Source: Sphingomonas hankookensis
GTDB taxonomy: Bacteria; Pseudomonadota; Alphaproteobacteria; Sphingomonadales; Sphingomonadaceae
Direction of reading: 5' to 3'
Assembly: GCF_022664465.1 (NCBI RefSeq)
Contig: NZ_JAKREV010000002.1
Location: 496,001-560,000, forward strand
Length of the DNA stretch: 64,000 nt
A model generated the notes under the pieces. It did not search any database, was not told where the DNA came from, and saw only the letters and a list, made by a program, of their open reading frames with translations. Made by a program: the position numbers and the translations under genes. Shown here piece by piece: positions 1 to 8,401 of the stretch. Within the stretch, counting starts at the first letter, position 1; the number at the start of each line of letters is the position of its first letter.

Positions 1-1883
1 GCCGCGGCGTACCTTCGCTGAAGGGCGTCCATTCGCTCGAGGCGTTCGGCCCCGGCCTCCTTTCCGCCTATCGATCGGGCGCGCCGGTCGTAACGCACGA
101 TGTGGCGGGCGACGCACGGTTGAACGACGAAGCGCGCGCCGGGTTGGCCGACCGCCGGGTCGGTGCGTTCATCGACGTGCTGCTGTTCGACGAAAGCGAA
201 TGGGTCGGAGTGCTTGCCGTCCAGTCGGCAACCGCCCGCGCATGGACCGCGGCTGAGGAACGCCTGGTACAGGAGGTCGGCGAACGCGTGAAGAGCGCGG
301 TCGAACGCGCCCGTGCCGAGGAAGAGCTCCTCCGCATGAACGAAACGCTGGAGGAACAGATTGCGGTCCGCTCCGCCGAACGCGACCGGTTGTGGAACCT
401 GTCGCAGGACATGCTGGCGCGCGCCGATTATTCGGGCATGATGTCGGCGGTCAGCCCGGCATGGTCGCGGGTGCTGGGCTGGAGCGAGGTCGAGCTGCTG
501 CGACGCGGCTATGCCAGCTTCATGCACCCCGATGACGTGCCGCACACGATGCGGGCGATCGCGCAGATGGCGCAGACCCGTCGCCCGACCCGTTTCGAAA
601 ACCGCATCGCCACGCTCGACGACGAATGGAAGCATATCGAATGGACCGTCGCGCCCGAGGCCGACGGCGTCAACTTCGTTGCGGTCGGCCGCGACCTGAG
701 CGAAACCAAGGCCCGCGAGGCCGATCTGGAGATCGCACGCGAGGCGCTGCGCCAGAGTCAGAAGATGGAAGCGATGGGCAGCCTGACCGGCGGCGTCGCG
801 CATGATTTCAACAATCTGCTGACCCCGATCATCGGCTCGCTCGACCTGCTGGTGCGAAAGGGCATCGGCACCGATCGCGAACAGCGGCTGATCGCGGGCG
901 CGCTGCAATCGGCCGAACGCGCCAAGATGCTGGTGCAGCGGCTGCTCGCCTTTGCCCGGCGGCAGCCGCTGCAACCGACCGCGGTCGATGTCGCGCGGGT
1001 GATCGACAGCATGACCGGGCTGATCGAATCGACACTGGGCCCGACCATCGCGGTTCGGGTCGAACTGGACGATCTGGCCCCGGCGCGCGCCGATCTCAAC
1101 CAGCTGGAAATGGCGCTGCTGAACCTCGCGGTGAATGCGCGCGACGCGATGCCCGATGGCGGCACGCTGACCATCGCCGCGTCGCACCGCAGCGTCTTCG
1201 CGAACGACCCGACCGGCCTCGCGCCCGGCCAATATGTCCGGCTGAGCGTCGGCGACACCGGGTGCGGCATGGACGAGGATACGCTGCGCCGCGCAATCGA
1301 ACCGTTCTTTTCGACCAAGGGCGTGGGCAAGGGCACCGGCCTTGGCCTGTCGATGGTGCATGGCCTGACCGCGCAGCTGGGCGGCGGGCTGACGATCGAC
1401 AGCGCGGCCGGCGCCGGTACCACCATCTGCCTGTGGTTGCCGGTCAGCGCCGCCGCACCGGTCGACGAGGATCGCCCGATCGAATTCGCCGCGATCCCGG
1501 CACAGCTCGGCACCGCGCTGCTGATTGATGACGAAGATCTGGTGCGGATGAGCACCGCGCACATGCTCGCCGACCTCAGCTATCATGTGGTCGAGGCGGC
1601 ATCGGCCGAAGAGGCGCTGCGGCTGATCGAGGGCGGGCTGGTCCCCGACGTCCTCGTCACCGACCATCTGATGCCGGGGATGAGCGGTGCCGATCTCGCG
1701 CGGCTGCTGCGCGTCAGCCACCCGACGCTGCCGGTGTTGATCGTCTCGGGCTATGCCGACGAAGCCGGGATCGACGCCGATATCCCGCGCCTGACAAAGC
1801 CGTTCCGCCATGCCGAGCTGGAAATCAGCCTCGCCGCGCTGGTGCCGGTTGTCACGATCATCGCATCGGGGCCGGACGCGTGA
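1..1883 (+). CDS. Hybrid histidine kinase (GAF-PAS-HisKA-HATPase-REC), 5' end outside window
   Basis: The frame is open from the first base, so this is the 3' part of a longer gene. Numbering from the internal GTG at 102, residues about 1-75 are the second half of a GAF domain. A short coiled linker (75-95) and a PAS domain (about 96-205) follow. The dimerisation H-box has phospho-acceptor His234 in [11 protein letters not shown], then an ATPase domain with [17 protein letters not shown] and GTGLGLS. The C-terminal receiver (470-580) has Asp521 in TDHLMPGMSG and Lys566 in LTKPF. No membrane segment is visible in this part, so it is probably cytosolic. Kinases of this build pass phosphate from the His to their own receiver, and the input signal cannot be inferred. 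The stop overlaps the end of the convergent YbaN-like gene by 26 bp. Confidence 0.9.
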   Translation, partial: RGVPSLKGVHSLEAFGPGLLSAYRSGAPVVTHDVAGDARLNDEARAGLADRRVGAFIDVLLFDESEWVGVLAVQSATARAWTAAEERLVQEVGERVKSAVERARAEEELLRMNETLEEQIAVRSAERDRLWNLSQDMLARADYSGMMSAVSPAWSRVLGWSEVELLRRGYASFMHPDDVPHTMRAIAQMAQTRRPTRFENRIATLDDEWKHIEWTVAPEADGVNFVAVGRDLSETKAREADLEIAREALRQSQKMEAMGSLTGGVAHDFNNLLTPIIGSLDLLVRKGIGTDREQRLIAGALQSAERAKMLVQRLLAFARRQPLQPTAVDVARVIDSMTGLIESTLGPTIAVRVELDDLAPARADLNQLEMALLNLAVNARDAMPDGGTLTIAASHRSVFANDPTGLAPGQYVRLSVGDTGCGMDEDTLRRAIEPFFSTKGVGKGTGLGLSMVHGLTAQLGGGLTIDSAAGAGTTICLWLPVSAAAPVDEDRPIEFAAIPAQLGTALLIDDEDLVRMSTAHMLADLSYHVVEAASAEEALRLIEGGLVPDVLVTDHLMPGMSGADLARLLRVSHPTLPVLIVSGYADEAGIDADIPRLTKPFRHAELEISLAALVPVVTIIASGPDA

Positions 1884-2268
1884 CGATATAGGCGGCACAC
1901 GCCGCCATCGCCGCCGCGACGACCAGCGCCAGCGCCACCCCCGGCCGCGCCGCCCATAGAAAGATGCCATAGCCCAGCGCGATACCGCCGCACGCCATGG
2001 CCTTGGGCCCGCGCCCGATCGCCCCGTCGCGCCGCCATGCGACCAGCGTCGGGCCGAAGCGCGGATGGTCGAGCAGCCAGCGCTCCAGCCGCGGCGACCC
2101 GCGCGCGAAACTTCCGGCCGCGAGGATCAGGAAGATCGTCGTCGGCATCACCGGCAACAGCGCGCCGATGAAGCCGAGCAGAACGAAGAACCAGCCGAGC
2201 GCGATCCATCCCCAGCGGAGGAAGCGGCCGCGTTGCGGGCTGGGCGAAACGGGCGGCGACATCGCCAT
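1858..2268 (-). CDS. YbaN/DUF454-family inner-membrane protein
   Basis: This 136-residue protein has three or four hydrophobic segments. The N-terminal pair includes WIALGWFFVLLGFIGALLP, and the typical DUF454 stretch PVMPTTIFLILAAGSFARGSPRLERWLL follows in pieces. The charged loop HPRFGPTLVAWRRDGAI is also family-typical. The family is small, widespread and of unknown function; some members sit near haem or respiration genes, but nothing here points to a role. ATG at 2268 is preferred over an upstream TTG at 2292; an ATG two codons further in has the best-placed AAGG. It converges on the hybrid kinase and overlaps its 3' end. Confidence 0.8.
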   Translation of the reverse strand: MAMSPPVSPSPQRGRFLRWGWIALGWFFVLLGFIGALLPVMPTTIFLILAAGSFARGSPRLERWLLDHPRFGPTLVAWRRDGAIGRGPKAMACGGIALGYGIFLWAARPGVALALVVAAAMAACAAYIVTRPAPMR

Positions 2269-2382
2269 CACCTTACCGCCTTCATCGCCCAACCGATACC
2301 GACTTCGCGACCGCGTCGCGTTATCGCGACCATGGTGCCGCAGCCCTTGCGGTGTCCGATCCCATGCCGACGGCAGCGGCGG

Positions 2383-3234
2383 CTACTTTCCCTTGCGTTG
2401 CGTCGCCAGATCCTCGTCGAACGCGTCGCGATAGTCCGCGACGAGCTTGGGCAGCAGCGTACGGTCGACAAAAGCATCGCGCTGCCCCGCCTGCCGCTGC
2501 GCGCCGCGTTCGACGACGTCCGCCGCCTCGGGATGGCTGGTCAGTACGATATCGGCCGACATCGCCGCCAGCTTGGCGAAGGTCGCGCGGAAGTCGCCGA
2601 CGATGCCGGGATAGGCGCGATTGCCGACCAGCCGGTTACCCGCGACGCTGATGCTGCACGGGAACAGGACCCGGCGCGCCACGCCGCGATCGGGCGCGGT
2701 CATGCTCCAGCTGGTGCAACCCGGCGTATGACCCGGCGTCAGATGCGCGGTGAGCGCGACATTGCCCAGCCGCACGACCTCGCCATCGCGCACCACCCGG
2801 TCGACCTTGATCGGGGGATAGCGGCGCGCGGTATAATCGGTATCGCCACGGCTGGTACCGTGTTCCAGTGCCCAGCGATCGCCGGCACTCGCCAGAAAGC
2901 GGGCGCCGGTGTCGCGCTTGATCCGCGCCACCGCGCCGACATGATCGTCATGCGCGTGGTTGCTGACGATCAGCTTGACCCGCGACAACGGCACGCCGAC
3001 GCGGCGGATATTGCGTTCGATCAGCGCGGCGTTGCGGTCCTGCGTCCCGTCGAGCAGGATCGCCCCGTCCGACGACACGATCAGATACGCCGACAGTCCC
3101 TGCGTCCCGACATAATAGACATTGTCGGTGATCGCGAACGGTTCGGTGGGCGTGCTCCATGCCGCCGGATCGGCGGCGACCGCCGGTGCGGCCAGCACCG
3201 CGATCCATCCCAGCAACATCGTCCGATAGCGCAT
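2383..3234 (-). CDS. Subclass B3 metallo-beta-lactamase
   Basis: This 283-residue exported protein probably hydrolyses beta-lactams in the periplasm with two zinc ions. The signal peptide is MRYRTMLLGWIAVLAAPAVA. The mature part has the complete B3 ligand set: HAHDDH (His93, His95, Asp97, His98), His169 in PGHTPGCTSW and His234 in TSHPEAADV. The GHTPGCTSW block is characteristic of B3 enzymes rather than of glyoxalase II or lactonase relatives. An in-frame ATG at 3249 exists, but GAGAGGGA lies about 6 nt before the ATG at 3234, which also gives a cleaner signal peptide. It is transcribed away from an AmpR-like LysR gene across about 100 bp. Substrate range cannot be read from sequence; other B3-fold hydrolases remain possible but less likely. 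Confidence 0.88.
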   Translation of the reverse strand: MRYRTMLLGWIAVLAAPAVAADPAAWSTPTEPFAITDNVYYVGTQGLSAYLIVSSDGAILLDGTQDRNAALIERNIRRVGVPLSRVKLIVSNHAHDDHVGAVARIKRDTGARFLASAGDRWALEHGTSRGDTDYTARRYPPIKVDRVVRDGEVVRLGNVALTAHLTPGHTPGCTSWSMTAPDRGVARRVLFPCSISVAGNRLVGNRAYPGIVGDFRATFAKLAAMSADIVLTSHPEAADVVERGAQRQAGQRDAFVDRTLLPKLVADYRDAFDEDLATQRKGK

Positions 3235-3292
3235 GTCCGTCCCTCTCATTGCTCGTCGACGACAGGATTGACGCGGATGGCCGGCGCGGACA

Positions 3293-3318
3293 AAGGATCA
3301 TCTCTCGGTCCGATCCTT
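3293..3318. promoter_or_regulatory. Inverted repeat in bla-LysR divergent region, candidate operator
   Basis: The perfect 7-bp dyad AAGGATC / GATCCTT has a 12-nt spacer and lies 18 bp before the LysR-type gene. It contains a T-N11-A match (T3301, A3313), the general LysR half-site pattern. It is the only strong dyad seen between the two divergent genes, so it is a plausible shared operator. No T-rich tract follows it, which argues against a terminator. Confidence 0.45.
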
Positions 3319-3335
3319 AGGAAATCTGGGCATCG

Positions 3336-4223
3336 ATGACGCGTACCCCGGTTCCGTTGAATGCCCTTCGCGCGTTCGAGGCGTCGGCGCGCCATTTGTC
3401 GTTCACCCGCGCCGCCGACGAACTGTGCGTCACGCAGGCCGCGGTCAGCCACCAGATCAAGGCGCTGGAAGCGCGGCTGGGCGTCGCGCTGTTCCGCCGC
3501 TCCAGTCGCGGACTGCATCTGACCGACGAAGGGCTGGCGCTGGCGCCGACGCTGATCGACTCGTTCGGCGCGATCGACCGGCTGTTCGACAGGTTCGCCG
3601 GCGGCGGGGTGCAGGACGTGCTGACGGTCAGCGCGGTCGGCACCTTCGTGGTCGGCGCGCTCCTCGAACGCCTGCCCGCCTTCCGCGCCGCCTGCCCCGG
3701 CATCGACCTGCGGCTGTTGACCAACAACAACAAAATCGACCTGGCCGCCGAAAGCCTAGATTACGCCATCCGCTTCGGTGACGGCGCTTGGCATGGCGTC
3801 GAGGCCGCGGCGATATGTCCGGCGCCGTTGACGCCGCTATGCTCGCCCGCGCTGGCGCGCGGACTGCATGCGCCGGCCGATCTGTTGCGGATGCCGCTGC
3901 TACGCTCCTATCGCCCGCAGGATTGGCCGAGCTGGTTCGCAGCGGCAGGGGTGGAGGCGGCGGCGCTGCACGGGCCGCTGTTCGACTCCTCGCTGGTGAT
4001 GGTGCAGGCGGCGATGCTGGGCGAAGGGGTCGCGCTGGCACCGCCCGCGATGTTCGCGCGCGAGATCGACAGCGGGCGACTGGTGCGCCCGTTCCGCCTG
4101 ACCGCGGGAACCGACGGCTATTGGCTCACCCGGCTGAAATCGCGGGTTCCCGGGCCGGCGATGCAGGCGTTTCGACACTGGTTGTCGGAGAGTTTCGCCA
4201 AGTATCGCGAGCCGTCCGACTAG
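3336..4223 (+). CDS. AmpR/GcvA-type LysR-family transcriptional regulator
   Basis: This 295-residue regulator has an N-terminal winged helix-turn-helix (residues 1-65: PLNALRAFEASARHLSFTRA, ELCVTQAAVSHQIKALE) and a LysR substrate-binding domain (about 95-290). Several stretches match AmpR closely: LTNNNKIDLAAESLDYAIRF and GDGAWHGVEA. AmpR proteins bind peptidoglycan-recycling muropeptides and switch on a divergently transcribed beta-lactamase gene. The gene next door is a B3 metallo-beta-lactamase rather than the usual class C or A enzyme. It probably controls that gene and itself from the short shared promoter region. GcvA-like regulation of another target cannot be excluded. Confidence 0.88.
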   Translation: MTRTPVPLNALRAFEASARHLSFTRAADELCVTQAAVSHQIKALEARLGVALFRRSSRGLHLTDEGLALAPTLIDSFGAIDRLFDRFAGGGVQDVLTVSAVGTFVVGALLERLPAFRAACPGIDLRLLTNNNKIDLAAESLDYAIRFGDGAWHGVEAAAICPAPLTPLCSPALARGLHAPADLLRMPLLRSYRPQDWPSWFAAAGVEAAALHGPLFDSSLVMVQAAMLGEGVALAPPAMFAREIDSGRLVRPFRLTAGTDGYWLTRLKSRVPGPAMQAFRHWLSESFAKYREPSD

Positions 4224-4562
4224 TCGTTGCGGACGATCCCGAAACATCGATTCTATCGGCGATTCGCGACAAGCCCGCGACAAAAACATGGTTTCCGCGC
4301 ATTTACGGACGATCTTTTTATTGTTTCGGGCGTGGATTGATCGGATGCCACGAACGGTTCGTCGCCGATGAACGGCCGCCAAGTTGACACTTTGCCGCGC
4401 CGGCCCGAAGGGACGTCGCAGATTTTCAACCGGTCCGATGACCCGCCCATTCAAGAAGCGGGGATTGGACGGTGAGACGTGGGGGATCCCGACGGCCGCT
4501 ACTTTTTGTCCGCGTTTTCGCGGCCGATGGCGGGCACCCTTGCGCACAATCAGTGAGTGGGA
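4224..4562. other. Intergenic stretch with paired GCGACAA motif
   Basis: About 340 bp without a convincing gene. The first 120 bp are noticeably less GC-rich than the surroundings (for example CTTTTTATTG near 4314). Two CGACAA motifs lie 11 bp apart at 4267 and 4278, resembling the cluster upstream of the EF-hand gene at 15.0 kb. The region probably holds the promoter of the SleB-like gene, but no clear -35/-10 pair could be assigned. Confidence 0.5.
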
Positions 4563-5156
4563 ATGAACAAGCGTTGGTCCGTATTGGTGTTGTGGAGCCT
4601 GACGGCGGCAAGTGGCGTAGCGAGCGCCCATGTCGCGATGAACACGGACCCCGAACTCCCGGTCGTACAGCCCGCACCAGTCGCCCCCACGCCTGTTCCT
4701 GCCCCCGTTACCTTTGCCGCACCTGCTCCGGTGGTGCAGCAGCTCCCGACCGAAGCCGCCGACGTCGTCACCGACGAAGCCGCTGACGAACTGGCCGATC
4801 TCGACAAGACCGAAGTCGAATGCGTCGCCAAGGTCGTCGTCCACGAAGCCGGCAACCAGCCGCACAAGGGCCAGCTGGCCGTCGCGCAGGTTATCCGCGC
4901 CCGCATGAAGAGCGGCCGCTTCGCCAAGAGCGCCTGCGGTGTCGTCAAGCAGCGCGGCCAGTTCTTCAACGTCGACGCCTACAACCCGCCGCGCGACAAC
5001 GGCCGCTGGAGCACCGCGGTCGACATCGCCAAGCGTACGCTGAGCGGCAAGGGCGAAGACGTCGCCCCCGGCGCGCTGTTCTTCCACTCGGCCGGTGCCT
5101 CGTTCCCGAAGCGCACCCGCGTCGCGCAGATCGCCGACCACACCTTCTACCGCTGA
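4563..5156 (+). CDS. SleB-like cell-wall hydrolase (Hydrolase_2 family)
   Basis: This 197-residue exported protein has a signal peptide (MNKRWSVLVLWSLTAASGVA), a Pro/Ala-rich linker (about 30-75) and a SleB/CwlJ-type hydrolase domain (85-197). The domain begins with EVECVAKVVVHEAGNQ, carrying the conserved catalytic Glu, and continues with KGQLAVAQVIRARM. Family members cleave peptidoglycan as lytic transglycosylases or amidases. In alphaproteobacteria, which do not sporulate, they are thought to act in general wall turnover. ATG 4563 is preferred to the GTG two codons upstream. It stands alone and is followed by a strong terminator hairpin. Confidence 0.82.
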   Translation: MNKRWSVLVLWSLTAASGVASAHVAMNTDPELPVVQPAPVAPTPVPAPVTFAAPAPVVQQLPTEAADVVTDEAADELADLDKTEVECVAKVVVHEAGNQPHKGQLAVAQVIRARMKSGRFAKSACGVVKQRGQFFNVDAYNPPRDNGRWSTAVDIAKRTLSGKGEDVAPGALFFHSAGASFPKRTRVAQIADHTFYR

Positions 5157-5182
5157 TCCGCTCCTGCTCCGGCAGGAACCCC

Positions 5183-5220
5183 GCAACGCCCGCGCCGAGC
5201 CAGCCTCGCGCGGGCGTTGC
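5183..5220 (+). terminator. Rho-independent-like terminator after SleB-like gene
   Basis: A perfect 13-bp stem (GCAACGCCCGCGC / GCGCGGGCGTTGC) with a 12-nt loop starts 26 bp after the stop codon and is followed by TGTTTGT. The T-tract is short, but stem strength and position fit a terminator. Confidence 0.7.
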
Positions 5221-5240
5221 TGTTTGTGGCGCTATCCCAT

Positions 5241-5361
5241 CCGTTTGGTTCGAGCAGCTTCGAGCTTGTCGAGAAGCGTCCGTCGAGAACGCAGTTGTTA
5301 GGGGCGTCCCCTTCTCGACTACGGTTCTCGACAGGCTCGAACCTGCGCTCGAGGCAAACGG
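5241..5361 (+). repeat. R1 palindromic repeat, copy 1
   Basis: This 121-bp element begins with CCGTTTGGTTCGAGCAGC and ends with GCTCGAGGCAAACGG, so both ends carry CCGTTTG in inverted orientation. Inside are GCTTGTCGAGAAGC and TTCTCGACAGGCTCG. Near-identical copies in opposite orientation lie at 43609-43725 and 58548-58667, and two copies of the left arm face each other at 31531-31790. It sits between convergent genes. Confidence 0.85.
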
Positions 5362-5379
5362 GGCGAGCGGAAGTAGAAA

Positions 5380-5727
5380 CTACCGCGCGCTGCCATCCTC
5401 GCCCGGCTGCTCGCTCCCGAACCGCATGGCCTGCGCCTGCTCCCACCGCGCCCGTACCGCTGCCCGAGGCGCATCGAGCCCCAGCCGCGCAGTCGTCGCC
5501 GCCCACGCCGCGATCGGTGCGCGCAACGGCTCGGTATAGGGTGAAGGCGGCAGCTCATCGAACCACGCCGCGATCGCATGCGCGTTGAAAACCCCAAGGA
5601 ACAGCGTCGCCACCGCGATCACCGTCGTCATCCACCGCCACGGTGCGACACCATCGACCGGATCGGCGGGCACCAGCACCGGCGACCCGACTTCGGCGAT
5701 CTCGCCCTGCTCCGCTCCTGTCGTCAT
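5380..5727 (-). CDS. Small membrane-anchored protein of the O-acylation locus
   Basis: This 115-residue protein has a hydrophilic N-terminus, one clear membrane helix (about 33-52, TTVIAVATLFLGVFNAHAIA) and a charged C-terminal part. I do not recognise the family. Its start follows a good GGAGGG Shine-Dalgarno and lies 13 bp after the MBOAT gene, so it is probably the last gene of the four-gene minus-strand operon. It may hold or help the acyltransferase, but this rests on position only. Confidence 0.7.
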   Translation of the reverse strand: MTTGAEQGEIAEVGSPVLVPADPVDGVAPWRWMTTVIAVATLFLGVFNAHAIAAWFDELPPSPYTEPLRAPIAAWAATTARLGLDAPRAAVRARWEQAQAMRFGSEQPGEDGSAR

Positions 5728-5740
5728 GCGCGCCCTCCGC

Positions 5741-7147
5741 TCAGAACTGGTAGTAGATGAACGGCGCGACCCCTTCGGGCCGCATCGCGTCGACGATCAG
5801 GATCAGCACGCCCAGCGACAGCCCGATGACCGGCGCAGCATGATGCCGAACCCGCGCGGCGGTCGCCTGCAGGATGCCGACCGGCACCGCATGGATCGCC
5901 AGCCCCAGCGCGACCAGCGCCAGCGACAGTGGCGTGACCAGCGTGTTGCGCCAGTCCCCGGCAAACAGCTGCCCGAGATAGGCGAACGCCTCCCCTTCGC
6001 CCTGCGCGCGGAAGAAGATCCAGCCGAGCACGACGATGTGGAAGGTGAGCAGGATGCCCATACAGCGCGGCGCGCGCGGCAGGCCCGCCGGGCGATGCCG
6101 CGACCAGAAGCGCTCGATCGCCAGCCAGCCACCGTGGAGCGCGCCCCAGATCACGAAGCTCCAGCTGGCGCCATGCCAAAGCCCGCCCAGCAGCATCGTC
6201 AGGAACAGGTTCAGGTACGTCCGCACCGGCCCTTTCCGACTGCCGCCCAGCGGAATGTAGAGATAGTCGCGCAGCCAGCTCGACAGGCTGATATGCCAGC
6301 GCCGCCAGAAATCCTGGAGCGAGGCGGCGCGGTACGGCTGATCGAAATTGCGCGGGAAGGTGTAGCCGAGCAGCGCCGCCAGCCCGATCGCCATGTCGGA
6401 ATAGGCGGAAAAGTCGCAATAGATCTGCACTGCATAGCCATAGGCGCCGAACAGCAGGTCGAAGCTCGACCGGCTCGTCGGGTCGAAGAACGCCGGATCG
6501 ACCAGCGCGCCGGCCAATTGCGACGCGATCACCGCCTTCTTGAACAGCCCCCACAGGATCAGCAGCAGCGCCGCCGCCACCACGCCCCGGTCGATCCTCG
6601 GCACGCGGCGGAACTGCGGCAACAGGTCGGCACCGCGCACGATCGGTCCGGCGACCAGATGCGGGAAGAACGACATCAGCAGCGTCAGGTCGAGCAGGCT
6701 CGCCGCCGGCACCCGCCGCCGATGCACGTCGACGAGGTACGAGATCGCCTGAAAGGTGAAGAACGACACCCCGACCGGCAACACCACCTGCAACAGCGGC
6801 AGGTCGCGCCCGAATCCCAGCGGCGTCAGCAGCGCAGCCAGTTGCTCGAGGAAGAAGCCGGCATATTTGAAATAGCCGAGCACGCCCAGATTGGCGGCCA
6901 CGCCGAGCGTGACCAGCATCCGCCCGCGGCGGCCGTCGTCGCTGCGCACGATCGCCTGCGCCAGCGCCCAGTTGACGAACGCCGACACGAACAGCAACGC
7001 GACGAACCGCGCGTCCCATGCGCCGTAGAAGAACCAGCTGGCCAGCAGCAGCGCGATCTTGCGCCATTCGTTCGACCGGCCGAGCGACCAGGTCACGCAA
7101 TAGACGACGAGAAAGAACAGCCCGAAGCTGAGCGTGGGGAACAGCAT
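5741..7147 (-). CDS. MBOAT-family membrane O-acyltransferase (AlgI-like)
   Basis: This 468-residue polytopic membrane protein has about 10-12 hydrophobic segments. It carries the MBOAT/AlgI hallmarks: DFWRRWHISLSSWLRDYLYI (about 279-298) and GGLWHGASWSFVIWG with the essential His325. AlgI relatives pass acyl groups, usually acetyl, across the inner membrane for esterification of an exported polysaccharide, working with a periplasmic SGNH partner. Two SGNH-type genes lie directly upstream in the same operon, with the nearer stop codon immediately before this start. The polymer is not identified; no alginate or cellulose synthesis genes are present here. Confidence 0.9.
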   Translation of the reverse strand: MLFPTLSFGLFFLVVYCVTWSLGRSNEWRKIALLLASWFFYGAWDARFVALLFVSAFVNWALAQAIVRSDDGRRGRMLVTLGVAANLGVLGYFKYAGFFLEQLAALLTPLGFGRDLPLLQVVLPVGVSFFTFQAISYLVDVHRRRVPAASLLDLTLLMSFFPHLVAGPIVRGADLLPQFRRVPRIDRGVVAAALLLILWGLFKKAVIASQLAGALVDPAFFDPTSRSSFDLLFGAYGYAVQIYCDFSAYSDMAIGLAALLGYTFPRNFDQPYRAASLQDFWRRWHISLSSWLRDYLYIPLGGSRKGPVRTYLNLFLTMLLGGLWHGASWSFVIWGALHGGWLAIERFWSRHRPAGLPRAPRCMGILLTFHIVVLGWIFFRAQGEGEAFAYLGQLFAGDWRNTLVTPLSLALVALGLAIHAVPVGILQATAARVRHHAAPVIGLSLGVLILIVDAMRPEGVAPFIYYQF

Positions 7148-8401
7148 TTACCGGTCCGGGGTCGGGGTGGCGGGCGTACCCCTGCGCACCAGTTGCGTCA
7201 TTGCCGCGTCGAGATCGGCCTGCAGCAGTCGCGCGATCTCGGCGCCGCCGCGGCTGGTGAAATGGACGTGATCGCCGCGCATCAGCGGGGTCGTTCCTTG
7301 CGTCCAGCCATCGGCGACGCAGCGCCCGCCCATGCGCTGTGCCCAGTCCCAATAGGCGATGCCGAACGCCTTGGCCTGTCGCCGCTGGATCGCCTGCACC
7401 GATGCCAGCGCGGCGGTCGGGCGCCACGCACCCGATGCGGGACAAGGCATGCTGGTACCGCTTTCGCCGCTCTGGAGCCCGGGTTGCTTCGTCGCGCTGT
7501 CGGGCGCGCCGATCAGCAGCATCGGCACACCCGGTGCCAGCCGCCGCAGCCGCGTCAGGTCGGAGCGCAGCGTCGTCTCGTACACGCTGGCGGAGAAACC
7601 GGGGCGGAATGCCTCGTTGGTGCCGAACGCGACGACGATCAGGTCGGGGCGATAGGCGGCGAGTTCGGTCGCGACCACCCGGTCGTCGGTCCGCCCGAAA
7701 TGCGTGAATTGCGCGCCGACGGTGCCGAGGTTCGACAGGATCACCCCGCCGCCCAGCCGCCGTTCGGTGTTCCACGACGTGATCGTCACCGGCCCACCGA
7801 CGACGGTGGCCGACGCGATCGTCGCCTCTTCGCCGCCATCCAACGTGCGGCACCGGCTGCCCGGCTCGACACCGGCCAGCGGCCATTCGACCACCGCCGC
7901 GCCGAGGCTCAGTTGCAGCGTCCCCTGCCCCGGCCCGCTGAGCGCGCAGACGGTCAGCCGGTCGAAATTGCGGCCATTGTCGGCGCTCAGCGTCACCGTG
8001 GCACCCGCCTGTGCGCTGGTCAGGCTGTACCCGCTCAAGCCCAGTCGTACGTTGCTGCCGGAATTATACGCTGCACCGAAGATGCCGTTGATGTTCCAGC
8101 CCATCGACTGTCCCGCCGTGATGTCGCGGGTCAGATAGGCGGCATAGGGGCGGCCGGGGGGCAGTGCGCCGCGTCCGGCGCGGCCATAGCGTGCCTGCAA
8201 CGCCGCGCGCCAGCTGCCGGTGATCTGATCGCCGGCGGTGTGGCTGTCGCCGATCTGGAGGATGCGGACCGGCTCGGGGGCGCTGCGCGCAGTCGACAGT
8301 TTTTCGAGGAACGGGCGCAGCCGTTCGGCATCGCACAACCCGCCGATGCAGGACTGCCCGGCCGCCGCCTGCGCCAGCGCGATCGCGAACAGCGCGGACA
8401 T
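7148..8401 (-). CDS. Periplasmic SGNH/GDSL hydrolase or acyltransferase partner
   Basis: This 417-residue exported protein has a short N-terminal signal (MSALFAIALAQAAAG). SGNH block I is IGDSHTAGD (about 49-57), block III is FGTNEAF, and block V is DHVHFTSRG with the catalytic Asp/His pair. Between blocks I and III lies an extra beta-rich insert of about 140 residues, as in the AlgJ/AlgX and PatB-like enzymes that take acyl groups from an MBOAT partner. Its start overlaps the stop of the upstream DUF459 gene (ATGA), and its stop directly precedes the MBOAT start, so the genes are translationally linked. Confidence 0.85.
   Translation of the reverse strand: MSALFAIALAQAAAGQSCIGGLCDAERLRPFLEKLSTARSAPEPVRILQIGDSHTAGDQITGSWRAALQARYGRAGRGALPPGRPYAAYLTRDITAGQSMGWNINGIFGAAYNSGSNVRLGLSGYSLTSAQAGATVTLSADNGRNFDRLTVCALSGPGQGTLQLSLGAAVVEWPLAGVEPGSRCRTLDGGEEATIASATVVGGPVTITSWNTERRLGGGVILSNLGTVGAQFTHFGRTDDRVVATELAAYRPDLIVVAFGTNEAFRPGFSASVYETTLRSDLTRLRRLAPGVPMLLIGAPDSATKQPGLQSGESGTSMPCPASGAWRPTAALASVQAIQRRQAKAFGIAYWDWAQRMGGRCVADGWTQGTTPLMRGDHVHFTSRGGAEIARLLQADLDAAMTQLVRRGTPATPTPDR

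Noticed and set aside
4384..4566. Small open frame between the LysR and SleB-like genes
   Set aside because: No ribosome-binding site and no protein-like pattern; more likely the leader of the SleB-like gene.
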